64,000 bases of DNA. It comes from Leptolyngbya sp. O-77. GTDB lineage: Bacteria; Cyanobacteriota; Cyanobacteriia; Elainellales; Elainellaceae. The stretch lies in the NCBI RefSeq assembly GCF_001548395.1, contig NZ_AP017367.1, forward strand, positions 2,145,001 through 2,209,000. Direction: 5' to 3'. The translations under genes were made by a program, and so were the position numbers. The notes beneath the pieces were generated by a model, which was not told the origin of the DNA, searched no databases, and saw nothing but the letters and a program-made list of their open reading frames with translations. Shown here one piece after another: positions 52,667 to 62,375 of the stretch (positions within the stretch are counted from its first letter, which is position 1; every line of letters starts with the position of its first letter).

Positions 52667-52728
52667 TGGTTTCTACTGAATAGTCTTGAAGGCGGCGCGT
52701 AACTAAAGATGCCGCTTCTTGCCAGCCT

Positions 52729-54570
52729 TTAACTCCGATTTCGCCTGGGCTTGGCTACAGTTTTAGTTCTAGAGTCTTGCTGGCGGGATGCGGCCTGAGC
52801 CAGCAGCGAGTCGGCAAAGGCGATCGCCTCTTCATTCCCACCCACGAGCTGAGCCAGCTCATGGCGGCGCTGATCATCGCTCAGTTGGGATACGCGCACC
52901 ACCGTCCGCACGTCTTCAGATCTCTCCGGCAAATCCGTATCTACTTGCTCAGGATCTACTGGCTCAGGGGTCGCTTTGGCCTTCTTGCGGCCATTTTTGC
53001 TGGCGGATTCTGCGGCTGGGTCAATCACCTGCTTATCGACCCGAAAGTGGGTATGGGCCATGGCGGCAACGAGCGGCTGGTGCGTCACGCAGAGTACCTG
53101 ATGGCGGCTGCCAAGCTGGTGTAGCTTATCGGCGATCGCCTGGGCCACGCGCCCCGACACACCCACGTCGATCTCATCAAAGACCATTGTGCCGATTGGA
53201 TCGACCTGCGAAAAGCACACCTTCAGCGCTAGCAAAAAGCGGCTCATTTCCCCACCAGAGGCGATCGCCGTCAGCGGTTGCAGCGGTTCGCCAGGGTTGG
53301 GGCTAAACAGAAACGTGATGCGATCGCCCCCGGCCGCTGTTGGATTCACCGGCGTAATCTCCACCTGAAACTGCACCTTTTCCATTGCCAGCGGCTTCAG
53401 TTCCTCAATTATTCGAGCTTCCAGCGTATGGGCGGCGACGCGACGCAGTTCCGTAAGCTGGGCACAGGCAGCGGCGAGTTCTTGCTGGCGCTGGGCATAC
53501 TGGGCTTCCAGCGCTTCTAGCGATTGTCCGCCATCGCTGAGCGCGTCCACATCTGCCTGCACCCGCTGCGCGTAGGCGATCGCCTCGGCGAGTGTTGGGC
53601 CATACTTCTTACAAATCTGCTTAAGCTGGATAATTCGCTGCTCGACCGCTTCCAGGCGCTCCGGGTCGGTTTCTAGCCCCTCACCGTAGGTGTTGATCTG
53701 CCGACCCGCCTCCTGTATCCGCGCCAGCGCTTCTGACACCATGTCCAACACTGGCTCCAGATCTCGGTCATAGCGCACCATATCCGTCAACCAATTTTCC
53801 GCTTTGCCCAACAGATCTGCCGCTGCATTCCCACCCGTATCGTTCTGGTAGAGCGCCTGATACACCTGATAGCTCTGTTGCTGTAGCTCCACCGTATGGC
53901 TAAGGCGCTGGCATTCCTGCTCCAGCTGCTCCAACTCTTGCGGATCGCTGAGATTTGCCGCCGCCAGCTCCTTTGCCTGATATTCAAACAAATCAAGCTG
54001 CTGCTGGCGCTGCTGCTCCATCTGACGGCGTTTTTCCAGCGCTTGTGCCGCCTGCTGAAAGGCGGCATAGGCGGCTGCGACGACTTCTCGCTGCTGCATC
54101 AGGGCAGCGCCACCAAAGCTATCGAGCCAATCGCGCTGGAGGCTGGGCTGCCCCAGTTGCACGGTTTGCCCCTGGGCGGTAATTTCCACGAGGCGATCGC
54201 GCAGGTCTTCCATCTGTTGCTTGTTCACCACCACCCCATTTACCCGCGAACGGCTGCGGACGCTGCCCTGCCCCAGCGTCATCTCGCGGCTACACACTAG
54301 CGTGTCGTCCTCCAGCGGCTCAAGATCCTGCGCCGCCAGCCAGTCTTGCAGCACAGGCTCCATCGCAAAGGTCGCCTCGATTCGCGCCGAATCCGCCCCC
54401 GTTCGCACCGCCCGCCCCGATACCTTGCCGCCCAGTGCCGCATCCAGCGCGTCGAGAATAATCGATTTACCCGCGCCCGTTTCCCCCGTCAGCACGTTCA
54501 AGCCCTCGCCAAACCGAATCTCTAGGCGATCGACCAGGGCAAAGTTCTCAATGTTGAGAGAAATTAACAT
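52729..54570 (-). CDS. recN: DNA repair protein RecN
   Basis: A 613-residue SMC-like ATPase. Walker A GETGAGKS near residue 30, central coiled coils (residues about 160-400), signature SGGEMSRFLLALK, Walker B MVFDEIDVGVSG and the D-loop/His switch LCVTHQPLVAA. A linker rich in Lys and acidic residues (near 520-550) and a basic tail are present. It acts in double-strand-break repair by recombination. Confidence 0.95.
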   Translation of the reverse strand: MLISLNIENFALVDRLEIRFGEGLNVLTGETGAGKSIILDALDAALGGKVSGRAVRTGADSARIEATFAMEPVLQDWLAAQDLEPLEDDTLVCSREMTLGQGSVRSRSRVNGVVVNKQQMEDLRDRLVEITAQGQTVQLGQPSLQRDWLDSFGGAALMQQREVVAAAYAAFQQAAQALEKRRQMEQQRQQQLDLFEYQAKELAAANLSDPQELEQLEQECQRLSHTVELQQQSYQVYQALYQNDTGGNAAADLLGKAENWLTDMVRYDRDLEPVLDMVSEALARIQEAGRQINTYGEGLETDPERLEAVEQRIIQLKQICKKYGPTLAEAIAYAQRVQADVDALSDGGQSLEALEAQYAQRQQELAAACAQLTELRRVAAHTLEARIIEELKPLAMEKVQFQVEITPVNPTAAGGDRITFLFSPNPGEPLQPLTAIASGGEMSRFLLALKVCFSQVDPIGTMVFDEIDVGVSGRVAQAIADKLHQLGSRHQVLCVTHQPLVAAMAHTHFRVDKQVIDPAAESASKNGRKKAKATPEPVDPEQVDTDLPERSEDVRTVVRVSQLSDDQRRHELAQLVGGNEEAIAFADSLLAQAASRQQDSRTKTVAKPRRNRS

Positions 54571-54754
54571 AGGAGGGGCAAAGAGAACACCTGGATCAAC
54601 ATATAAAGATCAAAATACGGATCACTCTAATGGCTCAACTATCAGGGGCTAGAATCCTAGAGTAGAACATTTGAATTACTACTCGGCCACACATTTCAGT
54701 GTATAGCAGGCAAATGGCGCATCAAAATCTTTGGGACATCTTCGAGTCTGTAAA

Positions 54755-54838
54755 TAGTCTCAAAAAATAGTCTCAAAATTTCATATCTCAAAGTCTCAAG
54801 GTCTCAAAATTTCATGTCTCAAGGTCTCAAAATTTTCT
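54755..54838. repeat. GTCTCAA-type short repeats
   Basis: GTCTCAA or ATCTCAA recurs about nine times, partly as GGTCTCAAAATTT. It lies in the 359-base spacer between recN and the broken Uma2 gene. No gene is seen. Confidence 0.65.
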
Positions 54839-54929
54839 AGCGTTCAGCCCTGAACTCTACTCCTTGACCTCCAAGTCCCGTCACAGAGCCTATTCTAGAG
54901 TTAACGCCAGCGCAAAGAGCCACCGTCCA

Positions 54930-55351
54930 ATGACCCACTTCACCATTGATCTGAGTGCCATGACTGTGCTGACTGACGCTCAGTTTGATGCGCTTTGTAC
55001 CAACAATCCCGACATCAAGTTTGAGCGCACCCCCAACGGAGAGCTCGTCATTATGGCTCCCACTGGCGGAGAAACTGGAAAAGATAATGCAAAATTGACT
55101 GCTCGCTTTGTTATCTGGAATGAAAATACAGATCTAGGCGTGGTGTTCGACTCGTCTACCTGTTTTCGGTTGCCAGGTGGGGGCGATCGCTCTCCTGATG
55201 TAGCCTGGGTTGAAAAGGTTCGCTGGGAAGCCTTATCAGCCGATCTCCGTCGGTAGAAGTGCTAGATGCGCCCACTAGCCTGTCCGGTGAACCCGTTCTG
55301 CCGGGGCTAGTTTTGCAATTGGGCTGGCTGTGGAAAGCCGCGGTGAAGTAA
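54930..55351 (+). pseudogene. Uma2-family (DUF820) nuclease-like gene with internal deletion
   Basis: The 5' part encodes FERTPNGELVIMAPTGGETG, LGVVFDSSTCFRLPGGGDRSPDVAWV and a stop after ALSADLRR (55256). From 55254 another frame gives VEVLDAPTSLSGEPVLPGLVLQLGWLW, the normal C-terminus of the family. About 60 residues between, including the ExK part of the PD-(D/E)xK site, are missing. Uma2 genes are very numerous in cyanobacteria and often decay. Confidence 0.82.
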
Positions 55352-55356
55352 TGCTC

Positions 55357-55749
55357 CTACTGGAGCGTCATCGGCGCATACTGCCAATCCGGACGCAATT
55401 CTGCCGCATCCCGCAGGTAGGCATGGCGGACGCGCACCTCGGCGGGTAGATTGATTTGCAGCAGCAGACGGATGCAGCGCGGTAAGCTGCCTTTCACTGC
55501 CATTTGCTGTAGATCTAGCAGCGGCACATCGTTCCAGCCAGGACGCTGGCGGGCAATCTTAGCCGGAAACACGGCATCCAGGTCTGGCGTGACGGAGAAA
55601 ATTAGATTAACGATTTCGTCCGGGTCGAGGACTCCGGGGTTGAGCCGTTCCAATTCTTCTAATAGCTCGATGACCGCTTCGGCGATCGCCCCTTCCGTGT
55701 TCTCTGCAACCGTCGTTGCGCCCCGAATTGCCCGAACTCGCCAACCCAC
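55357..55749 (-). CDS. aroH: Chorismate mutase, AroH class
   Basis: A 130-residue AroH-type enzyme: WRVRAIRGATTVAENTEGAI, IFSVTPDLDAVFPAKIAR and LPRCIRLLLQIN match the family. Arg7 region, Glu and Cys75-like residues expected at the active site are present. It converts chorismate to prephenate for Phe/Tyr synthesis. It is directly upstream of nothing on its strand; sppA lies 112 bases away. Confidence 0.92.
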   Translation of the reverse strand: MGWRVRAIRGATTVAENTEGAIAEAVIELLEELERLNPGVLDPDEIVNLIFSVTPDLDAVFPAKIARQRPGWNDVPLLDLQQMAVKGSLPRCIRLLLQINLPAEVRVRHAYLRDAAELRPDWQYAPMTLQ

Positions 55750-55861
55750 AGATTTGTCCTCCCGTTTTGAGTATTTGGGGAATGGAGCGCGTAGAAGGAT
55801 TGGGATTTGGAGAAGGGTTACTGCTCCGCCATGCCATCACTTCGTGACTCCATCACCCCGC

Positions 55862-56707
55862 CTATGGCCGATACATCCACAGCGGCACGCCGCTCGTCGC
55901 CAGTTCAAATTCAATCCAGTCTGTAGCCGAAGATAGCCTGTGGGTAAGCAAACTGCCAAGGCGATCGCCCTGCATTTCACTCCCCGTTCGCAATCGGCGG
56001 AGCAAGCTCTTTTTCTCCTCGATGTTGAATGTGCGAGTCTTTTCTGGATCGAGGCCAGCTAGTTCGCAGGCCCAGCGACGGGCATCTTCCTCTGTCCCCA
56101 GGCGATCAACCACACCCAGTTCCAACGCCTGTTGCCCGGTGAAAATCCGTCCATCGGCAAACCCCCGGACGGTTTCAACCGCCAAGTTCCTAGCTTCAGC
56201 CACCGTTTGCACAAACTGGCCGTAGCTCGTGTCAATCAGCTCTTGCAGAATATGTTGCTCTGGTTCCGTTAGTTCTCGATCAAAGGCCAGAATGTCTTTA
56301 TACGGGCCAGATTTAATCACCTTAAAGGATACGCCAATTCGCTCCAGCAGGCGTTCCAGATTATTGCCCCGCAGGATGACACCGATACTGCCTGTCACGG
56401 TGCCTGGGTTTGCCACAATGTGCGGTGCGCCCATGCCGATATAGACACCGCCAGAGGCTGAGATATTGCCAAAGCTGGCGACGATTTTGATTTTTTCAGC
56501 CAGTCGCTTGAGCGCTTGATAGATTTCCTGCGAATCACCCACCGTTCCACCAGGGCTGTCGATCCGCAGCAGCAGTGCGGGAAATTTGCGCTCTTCGACT
56601 TGCTTGAGGGCTTCCAGGACGCGCTTGCGAGTGTCGCTGGCGATCGCCCCTGCAACCTCAATCCGGGCAATTTGCTTGCGAAAAGACGGCTTAAAGAGCC
56701 TCACCAT
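55862..56707 (-). CDS. sppA: Signal peptide peptidase SppA, short form
   Basis: A 281-residue S49 peptidase from MVRLFKPSFRKQIARIEV. LLRIDSPGGTVGDSQEIY, ASFGNISASGGVYIGM with the catalytic Ser, and SGPYKDI with the Lys are visible. No clear N-terminal membrane anchor is present, unlike E. coli SppA. It degrades cleaved signal peptides. The start at 56707 matches the family better than 56725. Confidence 0.9.
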   Translation of the reverse strand: MVRLFKPSFRKQIARIEVAGAIASDTRKRVLEALKQVEERKFPALLLRIDSPGGTVGDSQEIYQALKRLAEKIKIVASFGNISASGGVYIGMGAPHIVANPGTVTGSIGVILRGNNLERLLERIGVSFKVIKSGPYKDILAFDRELTEPEQHILQELIDTSYGQFVQTVAEARNLAVETVRGFADGRIFTGQQALELGVVDRLGTEEDARRWACELAGLDPEKTRTFNIEEKKSLLRRLRTGSEMQGDRLGSLLTHRLSSATDWIEFELATSGVPLWMYRP

Positions 56708-56869
56708 AGGTTTTCTAACTAACAAAAATTACGCTCAATTCTACGATTCTAAAGCGGAATTGCAGGGGCCCTCAAATTCGCAATCAGGATGCCCCCCTGA
56801 GAAGCCCTAATCCTGCAACCATCCTCTATGATCAGAAAATCTATGCCTCTTTTGCGCCTCACGTCTTCT

Positions 56870-57475
56870 GGAGGAACCCTGGTTTACACTCGTCCCCTCG
56901 CCCGCCTAATCGAACAACTGCAACGGCTTCCTGGCGTTGGGCCCAAATCAGCCCAGCGACTAGCGTTACATATCCTGAAGCGGCCAGAAGAAGAAGTGAA
57001 AGCCCTGGCCCAGGCACTGCTAGAGGCAAAACAACAGGTCGGGCTATGTTCCGTTTGCTTTCACCTATCGGCCGAACCCGTCTGCGACATTTGCAAAAAC
57101 CCCAGCCGAGACCCAAAGCTCATCTGCGTGGTGGCAGATTCTCGCGACGTAATTGCCCTGGAAAAAACCCGCGAATACAAAGGCAAGTACCACGTTTTGG
57201 GCGGCTTGATTTCTCCGATGGAGGGCATTGGCCCCGACCACCTCCACATTTCGCCCTTGGTCAAGCGGGTAGCCCAGCAGGGCGTTGAGGAAGTGATTAT
57301 GGCCATCAGTCCCAGCGTGGAAGGAGACACGACCACGCTCTACGTTGGGCAACTGCTAAAGCCGTTTACTAAAGTTACTCGCATTGCCTTTGGGCTACCG
57401 ATGGGCGGCGATTTGGAATATGCTGACGAGGTGACGCTGGCGCGGGCGCTAGAGGGCAGGCGAGAGTTGGAGTAA
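56870..57475 (+). CDS. recR: Recombination protein RecR, probable CTG start
   Basis: RecR of about 198 residues: VYTRPLARLIEQLQRLPGVGPKSAQRLA (HhH), CSVCFHLS...CDICKN zinc motif, Toprim LICVVADSRDVIALE and IGPDHLHISPL. The conserved start MVYTRPLARLI corresponds to CTG at 56879, with GGAGG at 56870-56874 four bases before it (the range here includes that site). ATGs at 56828 or 56843 would add 12-17 unconserved residues and have no such site. RecR acts with RecF/RecO at gaps. Confidence 0.9.
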   Translation, partial: GGTLVYTRPLARLIEQLQRLPGVGPKSAQRLALHILKRPEEEVKALAQALLEAKQQVGLCSVCFHLSAEPVCDICKNPSRDPKLICVVADSRDVIALEKTREYKGKYHVLGGLISPMEGIGPDHLHISPLVKRVAQQGVEEVIMAISPSVEGDTTTLYVGQLLKPFTKVTRIAFGLPMGGDLEYADEVTLARALEGRRELE

Positions 57476-57537
57476 CGAGAGTGAAAATCAGCGCAACACA
57501 GCGACGTTTAGCTGACGGTTACTAGTTGACGGTTCCT

Positions 57538-57945
57538 TTAAGCCTTGCCACCGCCTTTCCAGACCGACTCAAAATCGGGGCACTGCTCCCCTTCCCAGCC
57601 AAACGGGTGCATTCCGCAGACCAGCATCGTGCCGCCGTAGACCTGTCCGTGGTAGTTGCGGCAGCCGACGCAGGCGGAGTGGCGATTGAGAATGGGGTCA
57701 ACCGTCTGGTTAAAGGGCTGCACGGTTTCCTGGATGGTGCTTTCTACGCCCATCACTGCATTCATAAACGGAGCTAGCCATTCCTCCATCTGGCGATCAA
57801 TCTGGTCGAGATCGGGGGCGATCGCCTCATTCAGCCGCTCTGCCACCTCGTCCGACCATTCAAAAATTGCATCCACCGCTTCATTCACGTCACGGTTAAT
57901 GTCTTCCAGAAACTGTTCTACTTGTTGGGCGATCGTCTCAAACAT
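57538..57945 (-). CDS. Conserved cyanobacterial protein with a Cys cluster
   Basis: A 135-residue protein from MFETIAQQVEQFLEDIN. The N-terminal 90 residues are amphipathic helices; the C-terminus has CVGCRNYHG, VCGMHP and EQCPDFES, a CxxC-C-C pattern that may bind metal. No function is known to me. It lies beside the 58117-58527 gene on the same strand, 171 bases downstream. Confidence 0.72.
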   Translation of the reverse strand: MFETIAQQVEQFLEDINRDVNEAVDAIFEWSDEVAERLNEAIAPDLDQIDRQMEEWLAPFMNAVMGVESTIQETVQPFNQTVDPILNRHSACVGCRNYHGQVYGGTMLVCGMHPFGWEGEQCPDFESVWKGGGKA

Positions 57946-58116
57946 AGGTTTCAAGGGTTGGGACTCAAGTTTCAAAGGTCAGGGTCGAGCGGCAGCACCA
58001 AGAGGCAGTATCAAGAAAAAAGTTGGGATTAATACGGAACCTGGAATCAGCGCGATCGCAGCCCTGCCAAGCGGATACCCCGCCGCTCTTTCTCCCCAAT
58101 TCCGAATCCCCAATCC

Positions 58117-58527
58117 CTAATCCCGTTTCAACCGTCTTAGCTCCTCTTGCAGTTTGGCGACTTGCTGACGCAGGTCATCCGCCGTTGACTGGCTAGGCGA
58201 CCGTCCCGATGTTGCAGAGCTTTCGGCGGCCGGCTGGCTAGCAGACTGGGTTGGCTCTTCCTCATCCGTCAGAATTTCGATGCGGCGCGGCTCTGCGGGC
58301 TTTTCGGGTTCACCCGCGACGGGCTGCTGGGCGCGGTTCATCATCTCTTCCACCATGCGGCGGGCTTCTTCGGTGCTAATTTCGCCACGAGCGACCATTT
58401 CATCCGCCAGCTTTTGCGCCTGCACCCGCAAATCTGCCAGAGTGCTGCCCGCTTTTTCGCCCGCGTAGGAGGCTAACCCGACACCCAAATAAAATGCCTT
58501 TTGAACCAAATCTCCAAAGCCTGCCAT
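58117..58527 (-). CDS. Phasin-like helical protein
   Basis: A 136-residue protein: MAGFGDLVQKAFYLGVGLASYAGEKA, then RVQAQKLADEMVARGEISTEEARRMVEEMM, an acidic Pro/Ser linker and a C-terminal helix DLRQQVAKLQEELRRLKR. The helices recall phasins and PhaI-type granule proteins. Function is unproven. Confidence 0.75.
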   Translation of the reverse strand: MAGFGDLVQKAFYLGVGLASYAGEKAGSTLADLRVQAQKLADEMVARGEISTEEARRMVEEMMNRAQQPVAGEPEKPAEPRRIEILTDEEEPTQSASQPAAESSATSGRSPSQSTADDLRQQVAKLQEELRRLKRD

Positions 58528-58725
58528 AGCGATGTGGCTCCTCTGCCAAGCGTCTAGATATTGCGTTAGAAGTTAATCTGGCAAACGCCCAGAGCTACAC
58601 GAAATAGCGCACGAAATAGCACTGAAAGCTTGCAGCCATCTGGCGTTTTTCCAGTGGTCAATACTACTCAGCATAGCGGTATAGCGAGGTGGTTAACCGG
58701 GTGGGATTTCCAGACACCCAAGTAC

Positions 58726-58803
58726 GGACATTTGTGACGGACATTTGTGACGGACATTTGTGACGGACATTTGTGACAGACATTTGTGACAGACATTTGT
58801 AGC
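58726..58803. repeat. Six 13-bp tandem repeats
   Basis: GGACATTTGTGAC four times, AGACATTTGTGAC once and AGACATTTGTAGC, head to tail, just past the stop of the M20 gene. No gene is seen in 58528-58852. Confidence 0.85.
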
Positions 58804-58852
58804 GGAAGGGCCCAGCGATCCTGCTCTCATCCTCCAAGCCCCATCCCTCCGA

Positions 58853-60040
58853 TTACTGCTGCCAGTATTTATACGCTGCGTAGGCCATCGTTACCACACC
58901 CGTCACGATCGCCGTTTCGTCTACATGAAACTGGGGATGGTGCAGCGGATAGTTGGGCTTGTCAGCCAAGGCTACACCCAGGCGAAACATAGTGCCAGGA
59001 GCATGTTGCAGATACAGTGAGAAGTCTTCTGCACCGAGGGAGGGTTCTAAAAGAATTTGGACGCGATCGCCCCCCCAGGCTTCTGATGCCGCCGACTCCA
59101 TAATCTGCGTCAACGCCGGATCATTTTGTACCGAAGGCACACCCCGGCGATAGTTCATCGTGTACTTTGCCCCATAGCTCTGGCAGACATTCGCCACGAT
59201 TTGCTCAATCCAGGCAGGCAAACTGGCGCTGGTTTCAGGATGGAGCGATCGCACCGTACCCAGCATCCGCACCTGATCCGCAATCACATTCGGTGCCCGT
59301 CCTCCCTGGATTTGCCCAATTGTCAGCACCACCGGACGTAGCGGGTTTTGCGTCCGGCTAATCGCCTGTTGCAGCGTCGTCACCACCTGCGATGCAATCC
59401 AGATCGCGTCGATCGCCTCATGCGGCCGCGCCCCATGCCCCGACTCCCCCATGATCACCAGTTCCAGATCATCCGCCGCCGCCGTCAGCGCCCCATAGCG
59501 AATCCCCACCGATCCCCCCGGAATCGTCGGAAACGTGTGAACCCCAAAAATAGCCGTCACGCCCTCCATCACCCCATCGCGAATCATCCAGCCTGCGCCC
59601 TGCGCCGTCTCCTCCGCAGGCTGAAACAAAAACCGAGTCGTGCCCGGAAACTGAATCCCCAACTGCGCCAGCACCATCGCCGTCCCCAGTCCCACAGTGG
59701 TATGCACATCATGACCGCAGGCGTGCATAATTCCCGGCTGCCGCGAAGCAAATTCCAGTCCCGTGCGCTCCTGAATCGGCAGCGCATCCATATCCGTGCG
59801 AATTGCCAGCATTCGGGAGTCTCTATCCGTGCCGCGCAGTTCTGCCACTACGCCGGTCTTGCCGACTAGTTCCTGCACATGCAGTCCACAAGACGACACC
59901 ACACCTGATACATAGGCGGCTGTCTGGTATTCCTGTCCGCTCAGTTCAGGATGGCTGTGCAGATGGCGGCGAATTTCAACCAGTCGAGGGGCAAGGCTCG
60001 CAGCAAGATCTTTAATTTGGCTCAGCATGGAGACAGACAA
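58853..60040 (-). CDS. M20D amidohydrolase (N-acyl amino acid / hippurate hydrolase type)
   Basis: A 395-residue metallo-hydrolase: IRRHLHSHPELSGQEYQT, MHACGHDVHTTVGLGTA with His ligands, FLFQPAEETAQGA with catalytic Glu-Glu, and LGAEDFSLYLQHAPG. Such enzymes cleave N-acyl amino acids, hippurate or indole-acetyl conjugates. The start may be the Met at 60028 (MLSQIKDLAA). Confidence 0.88.
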   Translation of the reverse strand: MSVSMLSQIKDLAASLAPRLVEIRRHLHSHPELSGQEYQTAAYVSGVVSSCGLHVQELVGKTGVVAELRGTDRDSRMLAIRTDMDALPIQERTGLEFASRQPGIMHACGHDVHTTVGLGTAMVLAQLGIQFPGTTRFLFQPAEETAQGAGWMIRDGVMEGVTAIFGVHTFPTIPGGSVGIRYGALTAAADDLELVIMGESGHGARPHEAIDAIWIASQVVTTLQQAISRTQNPLRPVVLTIGQIQGGRAPNVIADQVRMLGTVRSLHPETSASLPAWIEQIVANVCQSYGAKYTMNYRRGVPSVQNDPALTQIMESAASEAWGGDRVQILLEPSLGAEDFSLYLQHAPGTMFRLGVALADKPNYPLHHPQFHVDETAIVTGVVTMAYAAYKYWQQ

Positions 60041-60247
60041 GGGTAGAGGTTAACCTCATAATAAAGAGTTGTTAAGAAAAGGTTCTACTGGCCGCCTCCA
60101 TCACCTCATCACCCTATCACGGTTCATCCGTACCAAATCCCGCCACAAAGGATACATTAGAGGAACAGTCTCTTCTCTCTAGTCTTTTCTCTCTAGTCTT
60201 TCTCTCTACTCTCTTCTCTCTAACGCTGCTTTGGAGAATCGCACCCT

Positions 60248-61093
60248 ATGGAGTCCATCGTTGCTGCCCTTGCTCTCCTCATTGTGGGTTACACTGTCGG
60301 CTCCGTCAGAATCATCAATCAGGGCACCGAGGCGCTAGTAGAGCGATTGGGGAAGTTTCACCGCAAGCTCGGGCCGGGACTAAATTTTGTGGTGCCGTTT
60401 CTCGACACAATTGTTTTAGAAGAATCCACCCGCGAGCGCGTGCTGGATATCGAAAAGCAAAAAGCCATTACTGGCGACAACGTATCAGCGGACGTAGACG
60501 CAGTGGTCTACTGGCGAATTTTGCAGCTAGAGCGCACATTCTATGCCGTGGAAAATATTGAGGAAGCGCTGGAGAGCTTAGTGACGACGACGCTCCGTTC
60601 CGAAATTGGGCGGATGAGTCTAGCTCAGACCTTTTCCTCTAGAAACGAAATCAACCAGGCCTTGCTACACCAACTCGACGAAGCAACCGCAACCTGGGGC
60701 GTGAAGGTGACTCGAGTGGAGGTGCAGAGCATTGAGCCTGCCCCAGACGTGCTGCGAGCAATGGAGCTAGAACGCGCTGCCGAAAGTAAAAAGAAGGCAG
60801 CCATTTCTGAAGCGCAGGGCAAAAAGCAGGCGGCAATTGAAGAAGCCGAGGGTGCGGTGCAGTCGATGAAAATGATTGCGGATGCGCTAAAGTCTCAGCC
60901 CAATAGTCGGGAGATCATGAAATATTTGGTCGCACAACGATACGTCGATGCCAGCTATCGACTCGGCGACAGCCCAAACTCCAAAATTGTGTTCATGGAT
61001 CCGAAGGCGCTGACCGAAGCCCTGAGCGAGCTAATCGATCCGAATGCGCCACCACCCAGTCAGCATCCACTAAACCCGCCTAGGGAGGGATGA
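60248..61093 (+). CDS. SPFH/Band 7 membrane protein (stomatin/slipin type)
   Basis: A 281-residue protein. The N-terminal membrane segment is residues 3-19 (IVAALALLIVGYTVGSV). The SPFH domain contains GTEALVERLGKFHRKLGPGLNFVVPFLD, VSADVDAVVYWRI and VKVTRVEVQSIEP. A coiled helix (ERAAESKKKAAISEAQGKKQAAIEEAEG) follows. It probably forms oligomers in the membrane and organises lipids or proteases. A CTCTAGTCTTT pyrimidine tract (60172-60225) precedes the gene. Confidence 0.9.
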   Translation: MESIVAALALLIVGYTVGSVRIINQGTEALVERLGKFHRKLGPGLNFVVPFLDTIVLEESTRERVLDIEKQKAITGDNVSADVDAVVYWRILQLERTFYAVENIEEALESLVTTTLRSEIGRMSLAQTFSSRNEINQALLHQLDEATATWGVKVTRVEVQSIEPAPDVLRAMELERAAESKKKAAISEAQGKKQAAIEEAEGAVQSMKMIADALKSQPNSREIMKYLVAQRYVDASYRLGDSPNSKIVFMDPKALTEALSELIDPNAPPPSQHPLNPPREG

Positions 61094-61184
61094 ATCACTC
61101 CTGACTCTCGCATCCCGAAAAAACCAGCCGGGAGTTGAGGCACTAGGGTTTATCGAGCTTTGACGCGCCTCAGTCAGGCTTGCA

Positions 61185-62276
61185 TCAAGAAGCCGCAGCT
61201 AGTTCCTCTAGTCGCTCTTGCTGGTCTTTGGAAATGCAGGACTGAATCAATTCTTCCAAATCACCTTCAAGGACAGCGTTTAGACTAAAGTTTTGGTTTA
61301 GGCGATGATCAGTGACCCGATTGTCCTTGTAATTATAAGTCCGAATTTTTTCCGAGCGTTCGCCCGTACCAACCTGAGACCGGCGCATTGAGGTGACGGC
61401 TTCTTGCTGTTCTCGCAGCTTGATTTCGTAGAGCTTGGCTCGCAAGATTTGCATGGCGCGTTCGCGGTTTTGAAGCTGCGATCGCTCTTCGGTGCAAAAT
61501 ACGCGGATGCCTGTTGGCTTGTGGATCAGGTCAACGGCGGTTTCCACTTTGTTTACGTTCTGTCCGCCCGCGCCACCCGATCGCGCCGTTTTCATCTCAA
61601 TGTCCTTTGGGTCGATTTCCACTTCTACATCATCGACTTCCGGCATGATAGCGACCGTCGCCGTCGAGGTGTGAACCCGCCCGCCTGCTTCCGTCACGGG
61701 GACTCGCTGCACTCGATGAACGCCAGCCTCAAATTTAAGCTTGCTGTAGACCTGGTCGCCCTGAATTTCCAAAATGGCTTCTTTGAAGCCGCCCATATCC
61801 GCCAGCGACTCACTAACCATTTTGACCCGCCAGTTTTGGCTTTCGGCGTATCGAGAATACATCCGCAGCAGATCCCCGGCCCAGATGCTCGCCTCGTCGC
61901 CACCTGCACCCGCCCGGATCTCCAGCATGATGTTCTTGTCATCGTTGGGATCTCGCGGCAGCAGCAGCACCTTCAGCCGATTTTCCAGGTGCGCGATTTT
62001 TTCTTCTAGCTCGTCCACTTCCAAAGCCGCCATTTCCCGAAGTTCTGCGTCGCCGCCTGCGTCTTTCAAAATCTGACGCGCCCCTTCTAGGTCACTTTGG
62101 GCTTTTTTCCATGCGTCAAAGGTCGTCACCGTTTCTTCTAGTGACGACCGAGTTTTAGCAAGCTTCTGGAACTCTGTGGGATCGGTTGCAATGTCGGGAT
62201 CAGCCAACCGCCGCGTCAGTTCGTGAAAGGTTTGCTCTACGGAATTAAGTTTGTCGAGAAGATAGGCTTCTGCCAT
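61185..62276 (-). CDS. prfA: Peptide chain release factor 1
   Basis: A 363-residue RF1 from MAEAYLLDKLNSVEQ; a longer start at 62324 would add 16 unconserved residues. GGQ motif in SGGAGGQNVNKVETAV; anticodon-like PVT in RVQRVPVTEAGGR identifies RF1 and not RF2. It ends translation at UAA and UAG. Genes rpmE, rpsI, rplM and truA lie upstream on the same strand in the common cyanobacterial order. Confidence 0.96.
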   Translation of the reverse strand: MAEAYLLDKLNSVEQTFHELTRRLADPDIATDPTEFQKLAKTRSSLEETVTTFDAWKKAQSDLEGARQILKDAGGDAELREMAALEVDELEEKIAHLENRLKVLLLPRDPNDDKNIMLEIRAGAGGDEASIWAGDLLRMYSRYAESQNWRVKMVSESLADMGGFKEAILEIQGDQVYSKLKFEAGVHRVQRVPVTEAGGRVHTSTATVAIMPEVDDVEVEIDPKDIEMKTARSGGAGGQNVNKVETAVDLIHKPTGIRVFCTEERSQLQNRERAMQILRAKLYEIKLREQQEAVTSMRRSQVGTGERSEKIRTYNYKDNRVTDHRLNQNFSLNAVLEGDLEELIQSCISKDQQERLEELAAAS

Positions 62277-62375
62277 AACAATGGGAGTGAGGAAGAACGA
62301 TAGGTGAGGCGAAGAGTTCGCCACCCGTGAGGGTCAAAATTCAGAAAATGAAGGCGATCGCCAGTTTTCCTATCG

